This document shows, one piece after another, positions 1 through 8,805 of a stretch of DNA of 64,000 nt. The notes beneath the pieces were generated by a model. The model was not told the DNA's origin, did not search any database, and worked only from the letters and a program-made list of their open reading frames with translations. How positions within the stretch are numbered: position 1 is the first letter of the stretch; each line of letters begins with the position of its first letter. The stretch spans positions 248,001-312,000 of the forward strand of contig JAPLKI010000022.1 of NCBI GenBank assembly GCA_026388155.1, read 5' to 3'. The stretch is from Elusimicrobiota bacterium. Its GTDB lineage: Bacteria > Elusimicrobiota > Elusimicrobia > Elusimicrobiales > UBA9959. The position numbers and the translations under genes were made by a program.

Positions 1-1
1 C

Positions 2-1165
2 GGTCTTGCTTTGACCGAGAGCACAACTTATTATTTTTCAGTGAAAGCGTACAGTAACAGCGGCTCTTCTTCCGCCGTGAAAGTATCCGACGGCCAGATG
101 GTGGATATTACAAGCCCCACGGCTACGGTGATAATTACCTCCGTCCAGCCTGCCACACTCGGCGTTTTCAGCGCGAAGCTGATAATTACCGAAGCCAACG
201 GCCTGGCCGGCGCGCCCGCGCTTAAAATCGCTCCCGGCTGCGGCGCGGCTTATAACACGAATGTCTCCTATCTGGCCTATTCCACCTGGACGGTTTCCTC
301 TTTCATAGAAACTTATTTTTCCACCGGCGCCGCCTGCTTTGTGCTTTCCGCCGCCGATCTGGCCGGAAATATCGGCACGGTGATAACATCAGGCGGAAGT
401 TTCAATATTGACACTGCCATTTCCGGCGCGGCCGGCGGCACGGTGGCGAACAGCGATGGCTGCGGCGTGAGCGTACCGGCCGGGGATGTCAGCGGAAACT
501 TTTTTGTAACTATCTCAACCGTGGCATCCTCTCTGACCGACCCGGCTGACGCCTTAAGTCCCGGTTCGGTAAAGCTGCACGTAAATGATCTTGTAAGGGA
601 TTTCTCCGCCAAAAGCGAGCTTGACGCGCAAATACATAATTTCCCCGCGCCCCCTACGATAACTATGGCTTATCCGGATGCCGACGCGGACGGCATGGTA
701 GACGGCGACAATGTCCGTGAGGACCTGACCTGGATTTATTGGCTGGACGAAGTATCGGGCAGCTGGGTGCCGCTGCCGGGAGTCAGTCACGATTATAGCG
801 CCAACACCTTATCGGCGGATGTCAACCATTTCTCGGTCTATTCAATAAGGGTAAAGTCAGTTTCCGGGCTTACGTTCTCGAACCTGAGGGTTTATCCGAA
901 TCCCTGCGACTTCAATAAAACCCCTTACCGCTTAACCATAGCCGGCATTCCGCAGGATGAAACAGCCCCCGCAGTTTACATCTACAACTCGGCAGGCGAG
1001 CTGGTGCGCGTTTTAAAACCCGGCGACGGCATCGATCCGATTAATGAGGCCTTGTGGGACGGAAGGCTTAAAGGGGGGGGGAAGGCCGCGAGCGGGCTTT
1101 ATATTTACCTGGTAAAGACTAAAAAATACGGTAAGGGAAGCGGAAAATTTTTTGTGCGCTGGTAA
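2..1165 (+). CDS. C-terminal part of a giant secreted FN3/Ig-like protein with a FlgD-like C-terminal domain (5' end outside window)
   Basis: The frame is open from the first bases of the window and ends at TAA 1163-1165, so only the last 388 or so residues are seen. It begins inside an FN3-type strand (ESTTYYFSVKAYSNSG), continues with Ig-like beta-rich segments and ends in a roughly 95-residue domain starting FSNLRVYPNPCDFNK and containing YIYNSAGELVRVLKPG and SGLYIYLV. That pattern (YPNP, then a structural core, then SGxYxYxV) is shared by FlgD-like and type-A C-terminal sorting domains of proteins exported by type IX-like systems. The next gene encodes a PorV/PorQ-like protein, which fits export to the cell surface. 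Substrate or ligand is unknown. The same C-terminal pattern ends giant gene A at 48579. Confidence 0.8.
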   Translation, partial: GLALTESTTYYFSVKAYSNSGSSSAVKVSDGQMVDITSPTATVIITSVQPATLGVFSAKLIITEANGLAGAPALKIAPGCGAAYNTNVSYLAYSTWTVSSFIETYFSTGAACFVLSAADLAGNIGTVITSGGSFNIDTAISGAAGGTVANSDGCGVSVPAGDVSGNFFVTISTVASSLTDPADALSPGSVKLHVNDLVRDFSAKSELDAQIHNFPAPPTITMAYPDADADGMVDGDNVREDLTWIYWLDEVSGSWVPLPGVSHDYSANTLSADVNHFSVYSIRVKSVSGLTFSNLRVYPNPCDFNKTPYRLTIAGIPQDETAPAVYIYNSAGELVRVLKPGDGIDPINEALWDGRLKGGGKAASGLYIYLVKTKKYGKGSGKFFVRW

Positions 1166-1173
1166 GAAGGGAA

Positions 1174-1261
1174 AGGCTGAAGGCTTAAGACTGAAGGCTG
1201 AAGGATTAGGAATGAAACCGGAAAAATAATTTTTGTTTTTGTTTCATCCTTCAGCCTTCAG
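1174..1261. repeat. Heptamer-word inverted repeat between the giant gene and porV-like gene
   Basis: The word CTGAAGG is reiterated at 7-nt spacing on the left side. The left arm CTGAAGGCTGAAGGAT (1191-1206) is exactly complementary to ATCCTTCAGCCTTCAG (1246-1261), and an inner pair ATGAAAC/GTTTCAT (1212-1218, 1241-1247) lies inside it. It could act as a terminator-like or attenuating hairpin just before the PorV-like start. The same word occurs in frame inside the giant genes. Confidence 0.75.
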
Positions 1262-1275
1262 CCTTGCGGGCTAAT

Positions 1276-2349
1276 ATGGTCAAGATAATCTTAGCGTGTA
1301 TTATAGCTTTAAGTCCGGTTCGCGCTTTTGCCGCCGGCACTACCGCTATGCCTTTTTTGAAAATAGACTCGGGCGCCAGGGCCGCGGCACTTGGCGGGGC
1401 TTACTCCGCGGCGGGCGACGACGCCGCCAGCGTTTTTTACAATCCGGCGGGCGCCGCGCTCGCGGACAGGAAAGAACTTGAATTTTCGCATAACGAGTGG
1501 CTTCAGGGGCTGCGAAACGAAAACCTGGCTTATGTTCAGCCGTTCGGCAAAAACCATACGGTTTTTGGCGGCGCGAACGTGTTGTTAAGCGGCGTTATGG
1601 ATAAGTACGACGCTTTAGGGGTTAATACCGGCTCTTTCAACTCCCTGGAAGGAGTTGTTAGCTTCGGGCTTTCGACTGCTCTTGGCGGGAACTGGTACGG
1701 CGCTTCCGCCTTGAAAGTGTTTTACCAGAAAGCCGATAAAGACAGCGCCTCCGCCTTTGCGGTGGACTCGGGGCTGCTGAAAATTTCAGGGAATTTGCGC
1801 TTTGGCGCGTCGGTCTCCAACCTGGGCACTAAACTGAAGCTCGGTTCCACCGCCTTTGGTCTGCCGCTTATTATACGGGCAGGCGCGGCAAAGCGTCTGA
1901 ATGAACAGTTCTTGCTTTCGGCGGATATGGTGAAAGCTGGCGAAAGTCAGACCGCGTTCTGCGCGGGCGCTGAGGGCAAGTTTGTGATCAAGGAAAACGA
2001 GGCGCTTTTTGCCAGGGCGGGGTATAAGAGCGGCAGGAGTCAGTCCGCCGGCGCCGGTTTTACGGCCGGCATCGGCATAAAAAACAACGATTTGCGGCTG
2101 GATTACGCCTTTTCCCCTTACGGCGACCTGGGCGACTCCCACAGGCTAACGCTTTCTTTCCGTTTTGGCGTGGAGCGGAAGGACATTCCGGCTCCAAAAA
2201 AGTATCCGCGCGGTTACACACCTCCCTCCCGCAAGCCGTCGGCCGCGCCCGCTAAACAGCCCGCCGCGCCCGCCGCTGATGTAAAGGGCAAAAAGCCGGT
2301 TGAAAAGAAAAAAGAAAAAGAGGAAGAGGAAATCCCGCTTATGTGGTAG
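1276..2349 (+). CDS. PorV/PorQ-like outer-membrane beta-barrel protein
   Basis: Predicted outer-membrane protein of 357 residues. A signal peptide (about residues 1-20, ending AFAAG) is followed by the family's N-terminal signature (MPFLKIDSGARAAALGGAY, then DDAASVFYNPAGAA), then alternating beta strands to a last strand around RLTLSFRFGVE. PorV/PorQ proteins belong to the FadL-like barrel superfamily and in type IX secretion act as shuttle or attachment factors. I chose ATG 1276 because translation from it starts directly with the signal peptide; a TTG at 1264 would add residues encoded by the upstream repeat. Unusually, the last strand is followed by some 45 residues rich in Pro, Ala, Lys and Glu, ending in a run of acidic residues. 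Its place behind a gene with a sorting-like C-terminus suggests the two work together. Confidence 0.8.
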   Translation: MVKIILACIIALSPVRAFAAGTTAMPFLKIDSGARAAALGGAYSAAGDDAASVFYNPAGAALADRKELEFSHNEWLQGLRNENLAYVQPFGKNHTVFGGANVLLSGVMDKYDALGVNTGSFNSLEGVVSFGLSTALGGNWYGASALKVFYQKADKDSASAFAVDSGLLKISGNLRFGASVSNLGTKLKLGSTAFGLPLIIRAGAAKRLNEQFLLSADMVKAGESQTAFCAGAEGKFVIKENEALFARAGYKSGRSQSAGAGFTAGIGIKNNDLRLDYAFSPYGDLGDSHRLTLSFRFGVERKDIPAPKKYPRGYTPPSRKPSAAPAKQPAAPAADVKGKKPVEKKKEKEEEEIPLMW

Positions 2350-2351
2350 TA

Positions 2352-2456
2352 GTCAAAGAGTCGTGGCGTCTAAGAGTCTTGGAGTCAAGGAGTGTTGCGT
2401 CCGTATAGCAGGTTTTTCCACAGGCTCTACGACACTCAGCCCTAAGCCTTCAGCCT
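2352..2456. repeat. Degenerate reiterated-word tract between convergent genes
   Basis: The tract repeats the word GAGTC at roughly 7-9 nt spacing on the left and holds an AAGCCTTCAGCCTGAG segment on the right. The right part is coding: it supplies the last codons and TAG stop of the minus-strand glycosyltransferase (Arg-Leu-Lys-Ala-stop). Arm pairing is weak, so only the word reiteration is claimed. Confidence 0.4.
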
Positions 2457-3662
2457 GAGCGCTGTTTCCCATTCTACAACTTTCACCTTCAGTGAAAATG
2501 CTTCAGCCCGCTTTCTGCATGAGGCGCTGTAATTTTCAAGCCGCTGATCGTCGCCAAGCAGGTCCGCCGTGTTTTTTGCCCAGAGCTTTTCCAAGCCGCT
2601 TATAACCGGCGTAGAATCCGGCGCGGCAGCCTTAAATGGCGGCATCAAAAATCCGAAAGCGGTTTCTTCCGGCGCCGCGGCCTCCGTTTGAAAATCCGTT
2701 TCAGGGGCCAGTATTTCCCTGGGTCCCGAGCGGCAGTCCGAGGAGATCACCGGCAGGCCGCAGGCCAGGGCTTCAAGCACGGCGTTTGGAAGTCCCTCCC
2801 AGAGAGAGGGGAAGGCAAATATTTTGGCTTTTGAGAGAAATTTATACGGGTTTCGTTGAAAGCCCAAAAAAAACACATCCCCGGCATCCGGCGACAGCGC
2901 GGCGCCGCCCGGAAAATATGCTTTAAGTCCCAGCGCCGCGCATAAGCCGAGCAGTCTTTCTTTAAGTTCTCCCTCTCCCAAAAAAACCAGCGCGGCGCCG
3001 GGATTTGTTTTTTTAAGTTCGGCGAATATCCTGAGCAAATGCCAATGGCCCTTGGCGGCGGTCAGGCGGCCGCTGGTAATTATAACCGGTCTTTTAAAAA
3101 TGGCGGCATGAAGACTTTCAAGCGGTTCGGCGGCTTTCAGCGCTATTGCCTGGGTGTCGCAGGAATTGTATATAACCTTTATTTTTTCGCAGGAAAAATC
3201 GAAATTATCGGCCAGGTCCCTCGCATTGCCTTTTGAATTTGAAATTACCAGATCCGCCAGCGGGTAGAGTTTCTTTATAAGCGGCTTCATAAGCGTTCCG
3301 CGAAGGCCCGAAAATTCCCTGGAGGGCTGGGTTACTTCGCAGATAACGGCGCGATGCCCGCTTTTCCGCGCGGACAGTATGTTGACGAAATTTGAGCGTT
3401 CCATGAACGAGAGCACGGTGTCGCCGGGCGCGGTTATGGCGGCCAGGCGCGAGGCATAGAGCGGGGATAAAATGGTTTTGAGGGCGCCGGGCAACGACGC
3501 GCCATGGCGGAAAAGACTTGAAAACGGCGGCGAATCAGGGCGGGGGGAACATTCCCGGTCAAGCAACAGGAAGGCTTCCGGCTTCATGGCTTTAGCAAGA
3601 AGCGCCGCCTGAATTTCAGCGCCGCCGCCAAAAAGGGAATTAACCAGGATTTTTAGAGCCAT
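2442..3662 (-). CDS. GT4-family glycosyltransferase (group 1)
   Basis: 406-residue cytoplasmic or peripheral GT-B transferase. The N-terminus MALKILVNSLFGGGAE resembles the first Rossmann strand plus Gly-rich loop of GT4 enzymes. Later blocks are VIITSGRLTAAKGHWHLL (start of the C-terminal nucleotide-sugar domain), GDVFFLGFQRNP, and the EX7E-type motif in SLWEGLPNAVLEALACG. Closest in pattern to PglH/PglJ-like transferases that extend lipid-linked glycans; acceptor and sugar cannot be read from sequence. It stands alone, downstream of the nucleoside transporter genes on the same strand but separated from them by a repeat hairpin, so it is probably not strictly co-transcribed. Confidence 0.85.
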   Translation of the reverse strand: MALKILVNSLFGGGAEIQAALLAKAMKPEAFLLLDRECSPRPDSPPFSSLFRHGASLPGALKTILSPLYASRLAAITAPGDTVLSFMERSNFVNILSARKSGHRAVICEVTQPSREFSGLRGTLMKPLIKKLYPLADLVISNSKGNARDLADNFDFSCEKIKVIYNSCDTQAIALKAAEPLESLHAAIFKRPVIITSGRLTAAKGHWHLLRIFAELKKTNPGAALVFLGEGELKERLLGLCAALGLKAYFPGGAALSPDAGDVFFLGFQRNPYKFLSKAKIFAFPSLWEGLPNAVLEALACGLPVISSDCRSGPREILAPETDFQTEAAAPEETAFGFLMPPFKAAAPDSTPVISGLEKLWAKNTADLLGDDQRLENYSASCRKRAEAFSLKVKVVEWETALRLKA

Positions 3663-3673
3663 GGGGTCTTAAT

Positions 3674-3744
3674 CAGAATTCAGAAGTCAGAATACAGAAT
3701 ACAGAAGACAGAAGTTGTAGCCCATTCTGGATACTGACTCCTGG
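3674..3744. repeat. Heptamer-word inverted repeat (CAGAATA type)
   Basis: The words CAGAATT, CAGAAGT, CAGAATA, CAGAATA and CAGAAGA follow each other every 7 nt. Left arm CAGAAGTCAGAATACAGAA (3681-3699) pairs imperfectly (about 16 of 19) with TTCTGGATACTGACTCCTG (3725-3743). It lies between the permease gene and the glycosyltransferase gene, both minus strand, and could weaken read-through. Confidence 0.7.
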
Positions 3745-3760
3745 CTACCGGAGTAGTTAC

Positions 3761-4684
3761 TTATTCTTTCTCATACGGCACGCCATCGGCCGACGGGGAG
3801 GCTGAACTGGTGAAAGTGCCGGCCAGCACTATTATGGTCAGCAGGTAGGGTATCATCTGTATGAACTGCACGGGAATATTCAGGCCCATGGTCTGCAGCT
3901 GTATCTGCGACGCTTCCGCAAACCCGAAGAACAGCGCGGCCAGAGTGGCAAGCAGCGGGTTCCATTTGCCGAAGATCATGGCGGTAAGCGCGATATAGCC
4001 GCGCCCCCCGCTCATGCCGTCGGTGAACTGGTGCTGGTCGTAGGCCAGCCATACTCCTCCGAGCGCGGCTAAAGCCCCGGATATTAGCACGGCCGCGTAA
4101 CGGGTCAGAAAAACATTAATTCCCAGAGTGTCGGCGCATTCCGGGTTTTCGCCCACGGCCCGCAGCCTGAGGCCAAAAGTGGTCTTGTAAACAAAAATAT
4201 AAGCCGCGGCGACAAGAAATATGGAAAGCAGAATAAGCGGATTTGAAAGCAGGTCCCCGAACAGCGGGATATTTGAGATCAGCGGGATATCCCATTTGGA
4301 GAAGGCGCTTATCCTGCCGGAGTTCGAGGAGGAGTGAAAAAAGAATTTAAGAAAAAATTTTGTGGCGCCCACCGCGAGTATGTTTATTGCGAGCCCCGAT
4401 ATTATCTGGTTCGCCCGGAATTTTATCGAAACCACGGCGTGTATCCACGCGGCCGCGATACCACCGGCGACTCCCGCGGCGATCCCCACCCAGGGGTTGC
4501 CAGAATAATAATTCCCAAGCACCGAACAGAAGGCGCCGGTAAGAATAATGCCCTCCAGCCCGATGTTCACCACTCCGCCCAGTTCCGAGATGGTGGCGCC
4601 CAGCGCCGCCAGCACGTAGGGCACGGAAATACGCACCGTCTGGGTCAGAAGCGATAAAGTGAATATCCGGGTCAGGGAGTCCAT
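3761..4684 (-). CDS. BMP-family nucleoside ABC transporter, second permease
   Basis: 307-residue integral membrane permease of the branched-chain-permease/RbsC superfamily, NupQ/YufQ type. Many hydrophobic segments; recognisable blocks include GGVVNIGLEGIILTGAF, KTTFGLRLRAVGENPECADTLGI (the cytoplasmic loop contacting the ATPase) and GGRGYIALTAMIFGKWNPL. It is the last gene of the importer set (lipoprotein, ATPase, permease 1, permease 2). Only two bases separate it from the preceding permease gene, which indicates translational coupling. Expected role: half of the channel that brings purine or other nucleosides across the inner membrane. Confidence 0.92.
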   Translation of the reverse strand: MDSLTRIFTLSLLTQTVRISVPYVLAALGATISELGGVVNIGLEGIILTGAFCSVLGNYYSGNPWVGIAAGVAGGIAAAWIHAVVSIKFRANQIISGLAINILAVGATKFFLKFFFHSSSNSGRISAFSKWDIPLISNIPLFGDLLSNPLILLSIFLVAAAYIFVYKTTFGLRLRAVGENPECADTLGINVFLTRYAAVLISGALAALGGVWLAYDQHQFTDGMSGGRGYIALTAMIFGKWNPLLATLAALFFGFAEASQIQLQTMGLNIPVQFIQMIPYLLTIIVLAGTFTSSASPSADGVPYEKE

Positions 4685-4686
4685 AG

Positions 4687-5748
4687 CTATTTTTTGTCCG
4701 CGTCCGTAACCGAATAAAATTTCCTTACCGCAAGATTGGACGAGATCACGAATATTATCACCAGCGCCTGCAGTATCTGGATTATGTCTTTCGGCACCAG
4801 GGCGTTTATTACAAGCGTGCCGTGCGACAGGGCGCCGAAAAGGAAAGCCGCAAGTATTATTCCGACAGGATGGTTCTGCCCCACCAGCGCCACGGCTATT
4901 CCCATGAAGCCCGCCCCCTGGGAAAATCCTTCCTCGAAATAGTGCTTGTAGCCCATTATAAAGTTCATCGAGGCAAGCCCGCTTAAGCCGCCTGATAAAA
5001 GGAAAGTGACAAGCAGGTTCTTCTTTACGTTTATGCCGGCGGTCTCGGCCGCGAAGGGGGACAAGCCCACGGCCCTGGTTTCATAACCGTAAGGCGTTTT
5101 CCAAAGCGCCCACCATACGCAGGCCGAAAGCGCCAGGGCTATGAAGAATGCCATGTTCGCGGGGGAACCCCTGAAGGCTCCCAGGAAAGAATCCATGCGC
5201 GCAAGGCCGGCCGCCGGGGCTATAAGCTGCGTGTGCACGGTTTCCGGCAGGTGGAAGTAATAGGTGATAAAATAATTGGTAAGAGCGAGCGCTATAAAAT
5301 TCATCATTATAGTGGTTATCACTTCATGCGCGCCGGTTTTAACCCGCAGGATGGCGGGAACGGCCGCCCAGGCGAGCCCGCCCGCAAATGCCGCCGCCGC
5401 GCAAATAACTATGTGCAAAACGGGGGGGAGACCGTGAAACGAAAATCCGGCGTAGGCGCAAAGAAAGCCGCCCACTATCATCTGTCCCTCGGCGCCTATG
5501 TTGAAAATGCCGGCCTTGAAGCCGAGGGCAATGGCCAGCCCCGTCATAATAAGAGGAGTGGCCTTGAAAATGGTCTGGGCGATGCCGTACGGGGTTAACA
5601 GCACACCCTCAAAGAGTTTCCAATAAACTTCTATCGGGTTCACTTTTATAAGCAGCATCAGCACCGCGCCCACGACGAAAGCGGCCAGTATAGAGAGCAA
5701 TACAGCCCCTATCTGGATGAGAAAGAGCTTTAAATGTTTATTAGCCAT
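4687..5748 (-). CDS. BMP-family nucleoside ABC transporter, first permease
   Basis: 353-residue permease, NupP/YufP type. Conserved blocks: FKATPLIMTGLAIALGFKAG, FNIGAEGQMIVGG, VKTGAHEVITTIMMNFIA and KTPYGYETRAVGLSPFAAETAGI (coupling loop). It forms the membrane channel with the adjacent permease. I prefer ATG 5748 (MANKHLK) over an in-frame TTG at 5778, because the ten extra codons would be encoded by the heptamer repeat tract and would place odd residues before the first membrane helix. No strong ribosome-binding site is visible at either start. Confidence 0.9.
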   Translation of the reverse strand: MANKHLKLFLIQIGAVLLSILAAFVVGAVLMLLIKVNPIEVYWKLFEGVLLTPYGIAQTIFKATPLIMTGLAIALGFKAGIFNIGAEGQMIVGGFLCAYAGFSFHGLPPVLHIVICAAAAFAGGLAWAAVPAILRVKTGAHEVITTIMMNFIALALTNYFITYYFHLPETVHTQLIAPAAGLARMDSFLGAFRGSPANMAFFIALALSACVWWALWKTPYGYETRAVGLSPFAAETAGINVKKNLLVTFLLSGGLSGLASMNFIMGYKHYFEEGFSQGAGFMGIAVALVGQNHPVGIILAAFLFGALSHGTLVINALVPKDIIQILQALVIIFVISSNLAVRKFYSVTDADKK

Positions 5749-5759
5749 AAATAGATGCA

Positions 5760-5841
5760 AGCGAATAGCGAATAGCAAGACAGCGAATAGTGGTAGCCGG
5801 AAAAACTTTACTATTGGTTTCTTCCCTATTTACTATTTGCT
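5760..5841. repeat. Heptamer-word inverted repeat (GCGAATA type)
   Basis: Left arm AGCGAATAGCGAATAG (5760-5775) faces CTATTTACTATTTGCT (5826-5841); the arms pair at 13 of 16 positions and the three differences are all transitions. Located between the ATPase gene and the first permease gene, it separates importer genes that are otherwise tightly packed. Confidence 0.7.
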
Positions 5842-5843
5842 GC

Positions 5844-7400
5844 TTAAGTCTTCAGCCCTGTTTCAGCCCCGCTCATCATAAGCAGGCCCAGCCGCTCTTC
5901 AGTGGCCTCTCCGGCATTAAACGTGCCCGCGATACGGCCGCGGTAAATCACGCCGATGCGGTCGGACAAAGACATTATCTCCGAGAGTTCGGCGGAAAGT
6001 AAAAGCACTGCGCAGCCGGCGTCCCTGGCCTCGATTATTTTTTTGTGGATAAATTCTATGGCGCCCACATCGACTCCCCGGGTGGGCTGTGAGGCGATAA
6101 GGAGTTTCGGCCCCCTCGAAAATTCACGGGCGACCACTATTTTCTGCTGGTTGCCGCCGCTCAGGCTCCGCGCCGGCAGTTCGGAGCGCGGAGGCTGGAT
6201 GTTGAAGGCTTTTGTCATTTTAAGCGCAAAATCATTTATGGCGGCGAAATTAATAAGCCCCGGACGGGAAAATATTTTTTCTCTGTGACGGCCCAATACC
6301 AGGTTGTCGGCCACGCTGTAGTCAAGCACAAGGCCGCGTTTATGGCGGTCCTCCGGAATATGCGCTACGCCCTTGTCAAAGAGCATGCGCGGGTTGGCTT
6401 TGGACAGATCTATCAATTCCCCGTTGAGTTCCATTGCTCCGGCCTGGGGTTTTTTCAGGCCGGTTATGATTTCAATAAGTTCGCTTTGGCCGTTGCCTTC
6501 CACGCCGGCTATGCCGAAAATCTCGCCTTGTTTTATGGTGAGTTCAAAACCGTCAAGGGCGTAGTGGCCTTTTGGGGATCTGGCTTTCAGGCCTGAAAGC
6601 TCCAATACCGCCGCCCTCTTTTCTATTTCTCCGGCGGGAAGCGGCGTCTTTCCCACCTCAAAGACCACGGGCCGCCCCACCATCAGTTGGGCGAGCTGGC
6701 TTTCGCCGGTGCCGGCGGTTTTTACCGAACCAACCGTGCGGCCCTGGCGCATTACTGTCACCGAGTCGGAAATTGAGATGACCTCTTTCAGTTTGTGGGT
6801 GATAAGGACGATGGTCTTGCCTTCGGCACGCAGACTCTTCAGTATCTCAAAAAGCCCGGCGGTTTCCTGTGGAGTAAGCACGGCTGTGGGTTCGTCCAAA
6901 ATAAGTATATCGGCTTTCCGGTAAAGGATCTTGAGAATCTCCAGACGCTGCTGCTCCCCCACTGAGAGGTCAGCCACCCTGGCTTTGGGATCCAGCGCCA
7001 GATTGAATTTTTTTATGAGCCGCCCGGTTTCCGCTTCGGCGTAACCTGAGTCAAGAAAAATTCCGGCTTTTACGATTTCGTCCCCAAGAACCACATTTTC
7101 CGCCACGGTAAGGGTTTTTACCAGCATGAAATGCTGGTGCACCATGCCTATGCGCGCGGCTATGGCGCCCGCCGGGGAGTCAAAGCGGACTTGTTTTGAG
7201 CGCAGCAGCATTTCACCGCCGTCAGGGCGGTACATGCCGTAAAGAAGCTTCATCAGGGTGGTTTTGCCGGCGCCGTTCTCGCCCACCAGGGCGTGGATTT
7301 CGCCTTTTTTTACGGCGAGCGTCGCGTCCCGGTTGGCGTAAACGCCGCCGAACTTTTTAGCCATCCCGCGGAGTTCTATCTCAAATGTTTCTTCGGTCAT
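5844..7400 (-). CDS. BMP-family nucleoside ABC transporter, double ATP-binding subunit
   Basis: 518-residue ATPase with two ABC domains in one chain, as in NupO/YufO. First domain: Walker [11 protein letters not shown] at about residues 40-50, signature [11 protein letters not shown], Walker [16 protein letters not shown]. Second domain: degenerate Walker [11 protein letters not shown], signature [15 protein letters not shown], and [12 protein letters not shown] where SQP replaces DEP. A degenerate second site is normal for the sugar/nucleoside class, so this is not evidence of damage. It energises nucleoside import through the two neighbouring permeases. Only 10 bases separate it from the upstream lipoprotein gene. 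Confidence 0.95.
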   Translation of the reverse strand: MTEETFEIELRGMAKKFGGVYANRDATLAVKKGEIHALVGENGAGKTTLMKLLYGMYRPDGGEMLLRSKQVRFDSPAGAIAARIGMVHQHFMLVKTLTVAENVVLGDEIVKAGIFLDSGYAEAETGRLIKKFNLALDPKARVADLSVGEQQRLEILKILYRKADILILDEPTAVLTPQETAGLFEILKSLRAEGKTIVLITHKLKEVISISDSVTVMRQGRTVGSVKTAGTGESQLAQLMVGRPVVFEVGKTPLPAGEIEKRAAVLELSGLKARSPKGHYALDGFELTIKQGEIFGIAGVEGNGQSELIEIITGLKKPQAGAMELNGELIDLSKANPRMLFDKGVAHIPEDRHKRGLVLDYSVADNLVLGRHREKIFSRPGLINFAAINDFALKMTKAFNIQPPRSELPARSLSGGNQQKIVVAREFSRGPKLLIASQPTRGVDVGAIEFIHKKIIEARDAGCAVLLLSAELSEIMSLSDRIGVIYRGRIAGTFNAGEATEERLGLLMMSGAETGLKT

Positions 7401-7410
7401 TGACTGGGCC

Positions 7411-8418
7411 TTACTTATTCGGAACTTTGATTTTTCCGGCTATGATGAGCTTTTTGAGTTCTTCGGTTTTTCTGATTATTTCCGGCGTGATAAGATCTTT
7501 GTTGTGTTCGTCATAAACATAGCTCACGCCGTCGTCGGCCAGACCGAACTCCCTGAGGCCGCCCTGGAATTTACCCTCCAGAAAATCCTTTATGGTCTTG
7601 TAAACGGAAATATCCACTTTTTTGACCATGGAGGTAAGGATGCGGCCGGGAGCTTCAAAATACTGGTCCGAGTCGACGCCTATGGCGTAAATTTTCTTTT
7701 CCCGGGCGGCTTCAAAAACGCCCAGGCCGGTTGAGCCTGAAGCATGAAATATCACATCGGCGCCCTGGCCTATCTGCGAGAAAGCGAGCTCCTTGCCTTT
7801 GGAGGGGTTCTTGAACGCTTCGCCGGTGACGCCCGCATAGCCTATCAGCACCTTGCATTTCGGATTCACTTGCAGAGCGCCCGCGCGGTAGCCGGCTTCG
7901 AATTTGTGGATAAGAGGTATATCCATTCCGCCAACGAAGCCTATCACGTTCGTTTTGGTGGTAAGGGCGGCTATCGCTCCAACTAAAAAACTGCCCTCCT
8001 CTTCCCGGAATTTTATGGCCAGAACATTGCCGGGTATCTGTTTTGAAGGGTCAAGCGCGTAGTCTATGCAGGCGAATTTTTTATTCGGGAAATCCGCGGC
8101 CACCGTGTTGATATCGTCCGTGAAAAGAAATCCCGTGCCGAAAATAAGGCCGTGCCGGCCGGAGGCCAGCTGCCGGAGGGCCGATTCCTTGTCCGCGCCC
8201 TCGCCCGGTTCTATATAATCCACCTGCACCGCCAGATCTTTCTGCGCTCTTTCAATGCCCGCGTAGGCGGAGTCGTTGAAAGATTTATCGCCCCTGCCGC
8301 CCACGTCAAAAACCAGCCCCACCGCGGGTTTTGACGTGTCCTCTTTCTTCCCGGGCGAGCAGGCGGCCAAAGAACAAAGCGAAACAATAAGTGCGGCTGA
8401 TTTAAGGCGGAAACTCAT
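7411..8418 (-). CDS. BMP/PnrA-like nucleoside-binding lipoprotein
   Basis: 335-residue periplasmic substrate-binding lipoprotein of the BMP (Med/PnrA/TmpC) family. Signal peptide with lipobox CSLAAC places the lipidated Cys at residue 20. The family signature GGRGDKSFNDSAYAGIERA follows at about residues 41-59, and later blocks include GFVGGMDIPLIHKFEAGY and DVIFHASGSTGLGVFEAA. Family members bind purine nucleosides. It is the first gene of the importer operon. No convincing promoter could be picked upstream. Confidence 0.93.
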   Translation of the reverse strand: MSFRLKSAALIVSLCSLAACSPGKKEDTSKPAVGLVFDVGGRGDKSFNDSAYAGIERAQKDLAVQVDYIEPGEGADKESALRQLASGRHGLIFGTGFLFTDDINTVAADFPNKKFACIDYALDPSKQIPGNVLAIKFREEEGSFLVGAIAALTTKTNVIGFVGGMDIPLIHKFEAGYRAGALQVNPKCKVLIGYAGVTGEAFKNPSKGKELAFSQIGQGADVIFHASGSTGLGVFEAAREKKIYAIGVDSDQYFEAPGRILTSMVKKVDISVYKTIKDFLEGKFQGGLREFGLADDGVSYVYDEHNKDLITPEIIRKTEELKKLIIAGKIKVPNK

Positions 8419-8805
8419 TAAAAGAAAGTTTAGATAATTTGGATTTTAATTACAACCATTAAGGATTGCGGAATCGTCGGCATAAATAAATGTTATATCC
8501 CTGCATTAAAGCGGATTATAGGGGCATCATGAGGGTTGCGGAGTTCCTGTTTTTGGTATCAAGCGGCTCAGCCTTGCTATTTCGGCCAGCTTTCCCCTAT
8601 ATACTAAACTAAAAAATCATTTTTTAACGCGACACCGCAGGCGGCGGAAAATCACGTAAAAATTTTAAAAAAACACCTCGCTTTTGGTATTATAGATAAA
8701 ATGGACGATAGGGGAGCGTTTTTTAAAAATTTTTTAGGAAGTCAGTGTGGCAGAGGTGGGGGGGAAAACCAACTATAACAGGCCTTATGTTTCCTACAAA
8801 TTAAT
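8419..8805. other. Divergent intergenic region, no gene seen
   Basis: This 387-bp stretch separates the minus-strand importer operon from the plus-strand redox genes. I see no coding frame of note, tRNA or clear terminator. It contains A/T-rich tracts and a weak promoter-like pair for the plus strand (TTAAAA 8665-8670, TATTAT 8688-8693, 17-bp spacing), which would leave a leader of about 100 nt. Confidence 0.5.

Noticed and set aside
6100-6200. SQP instead of DEP in the second Walker B of the nucleoside ATPase as a sign of damage
   Set aside because: A degenerate second site is usual for this double-ATPase family.
8419-8805. tRNA or riboswitch in the long divergent gap
   Set aside because: No cloverleaf with a TTCGAAT-type arm and no recognisable purine riboswitch core was found by eye, despite the nearby nucleoside importer.
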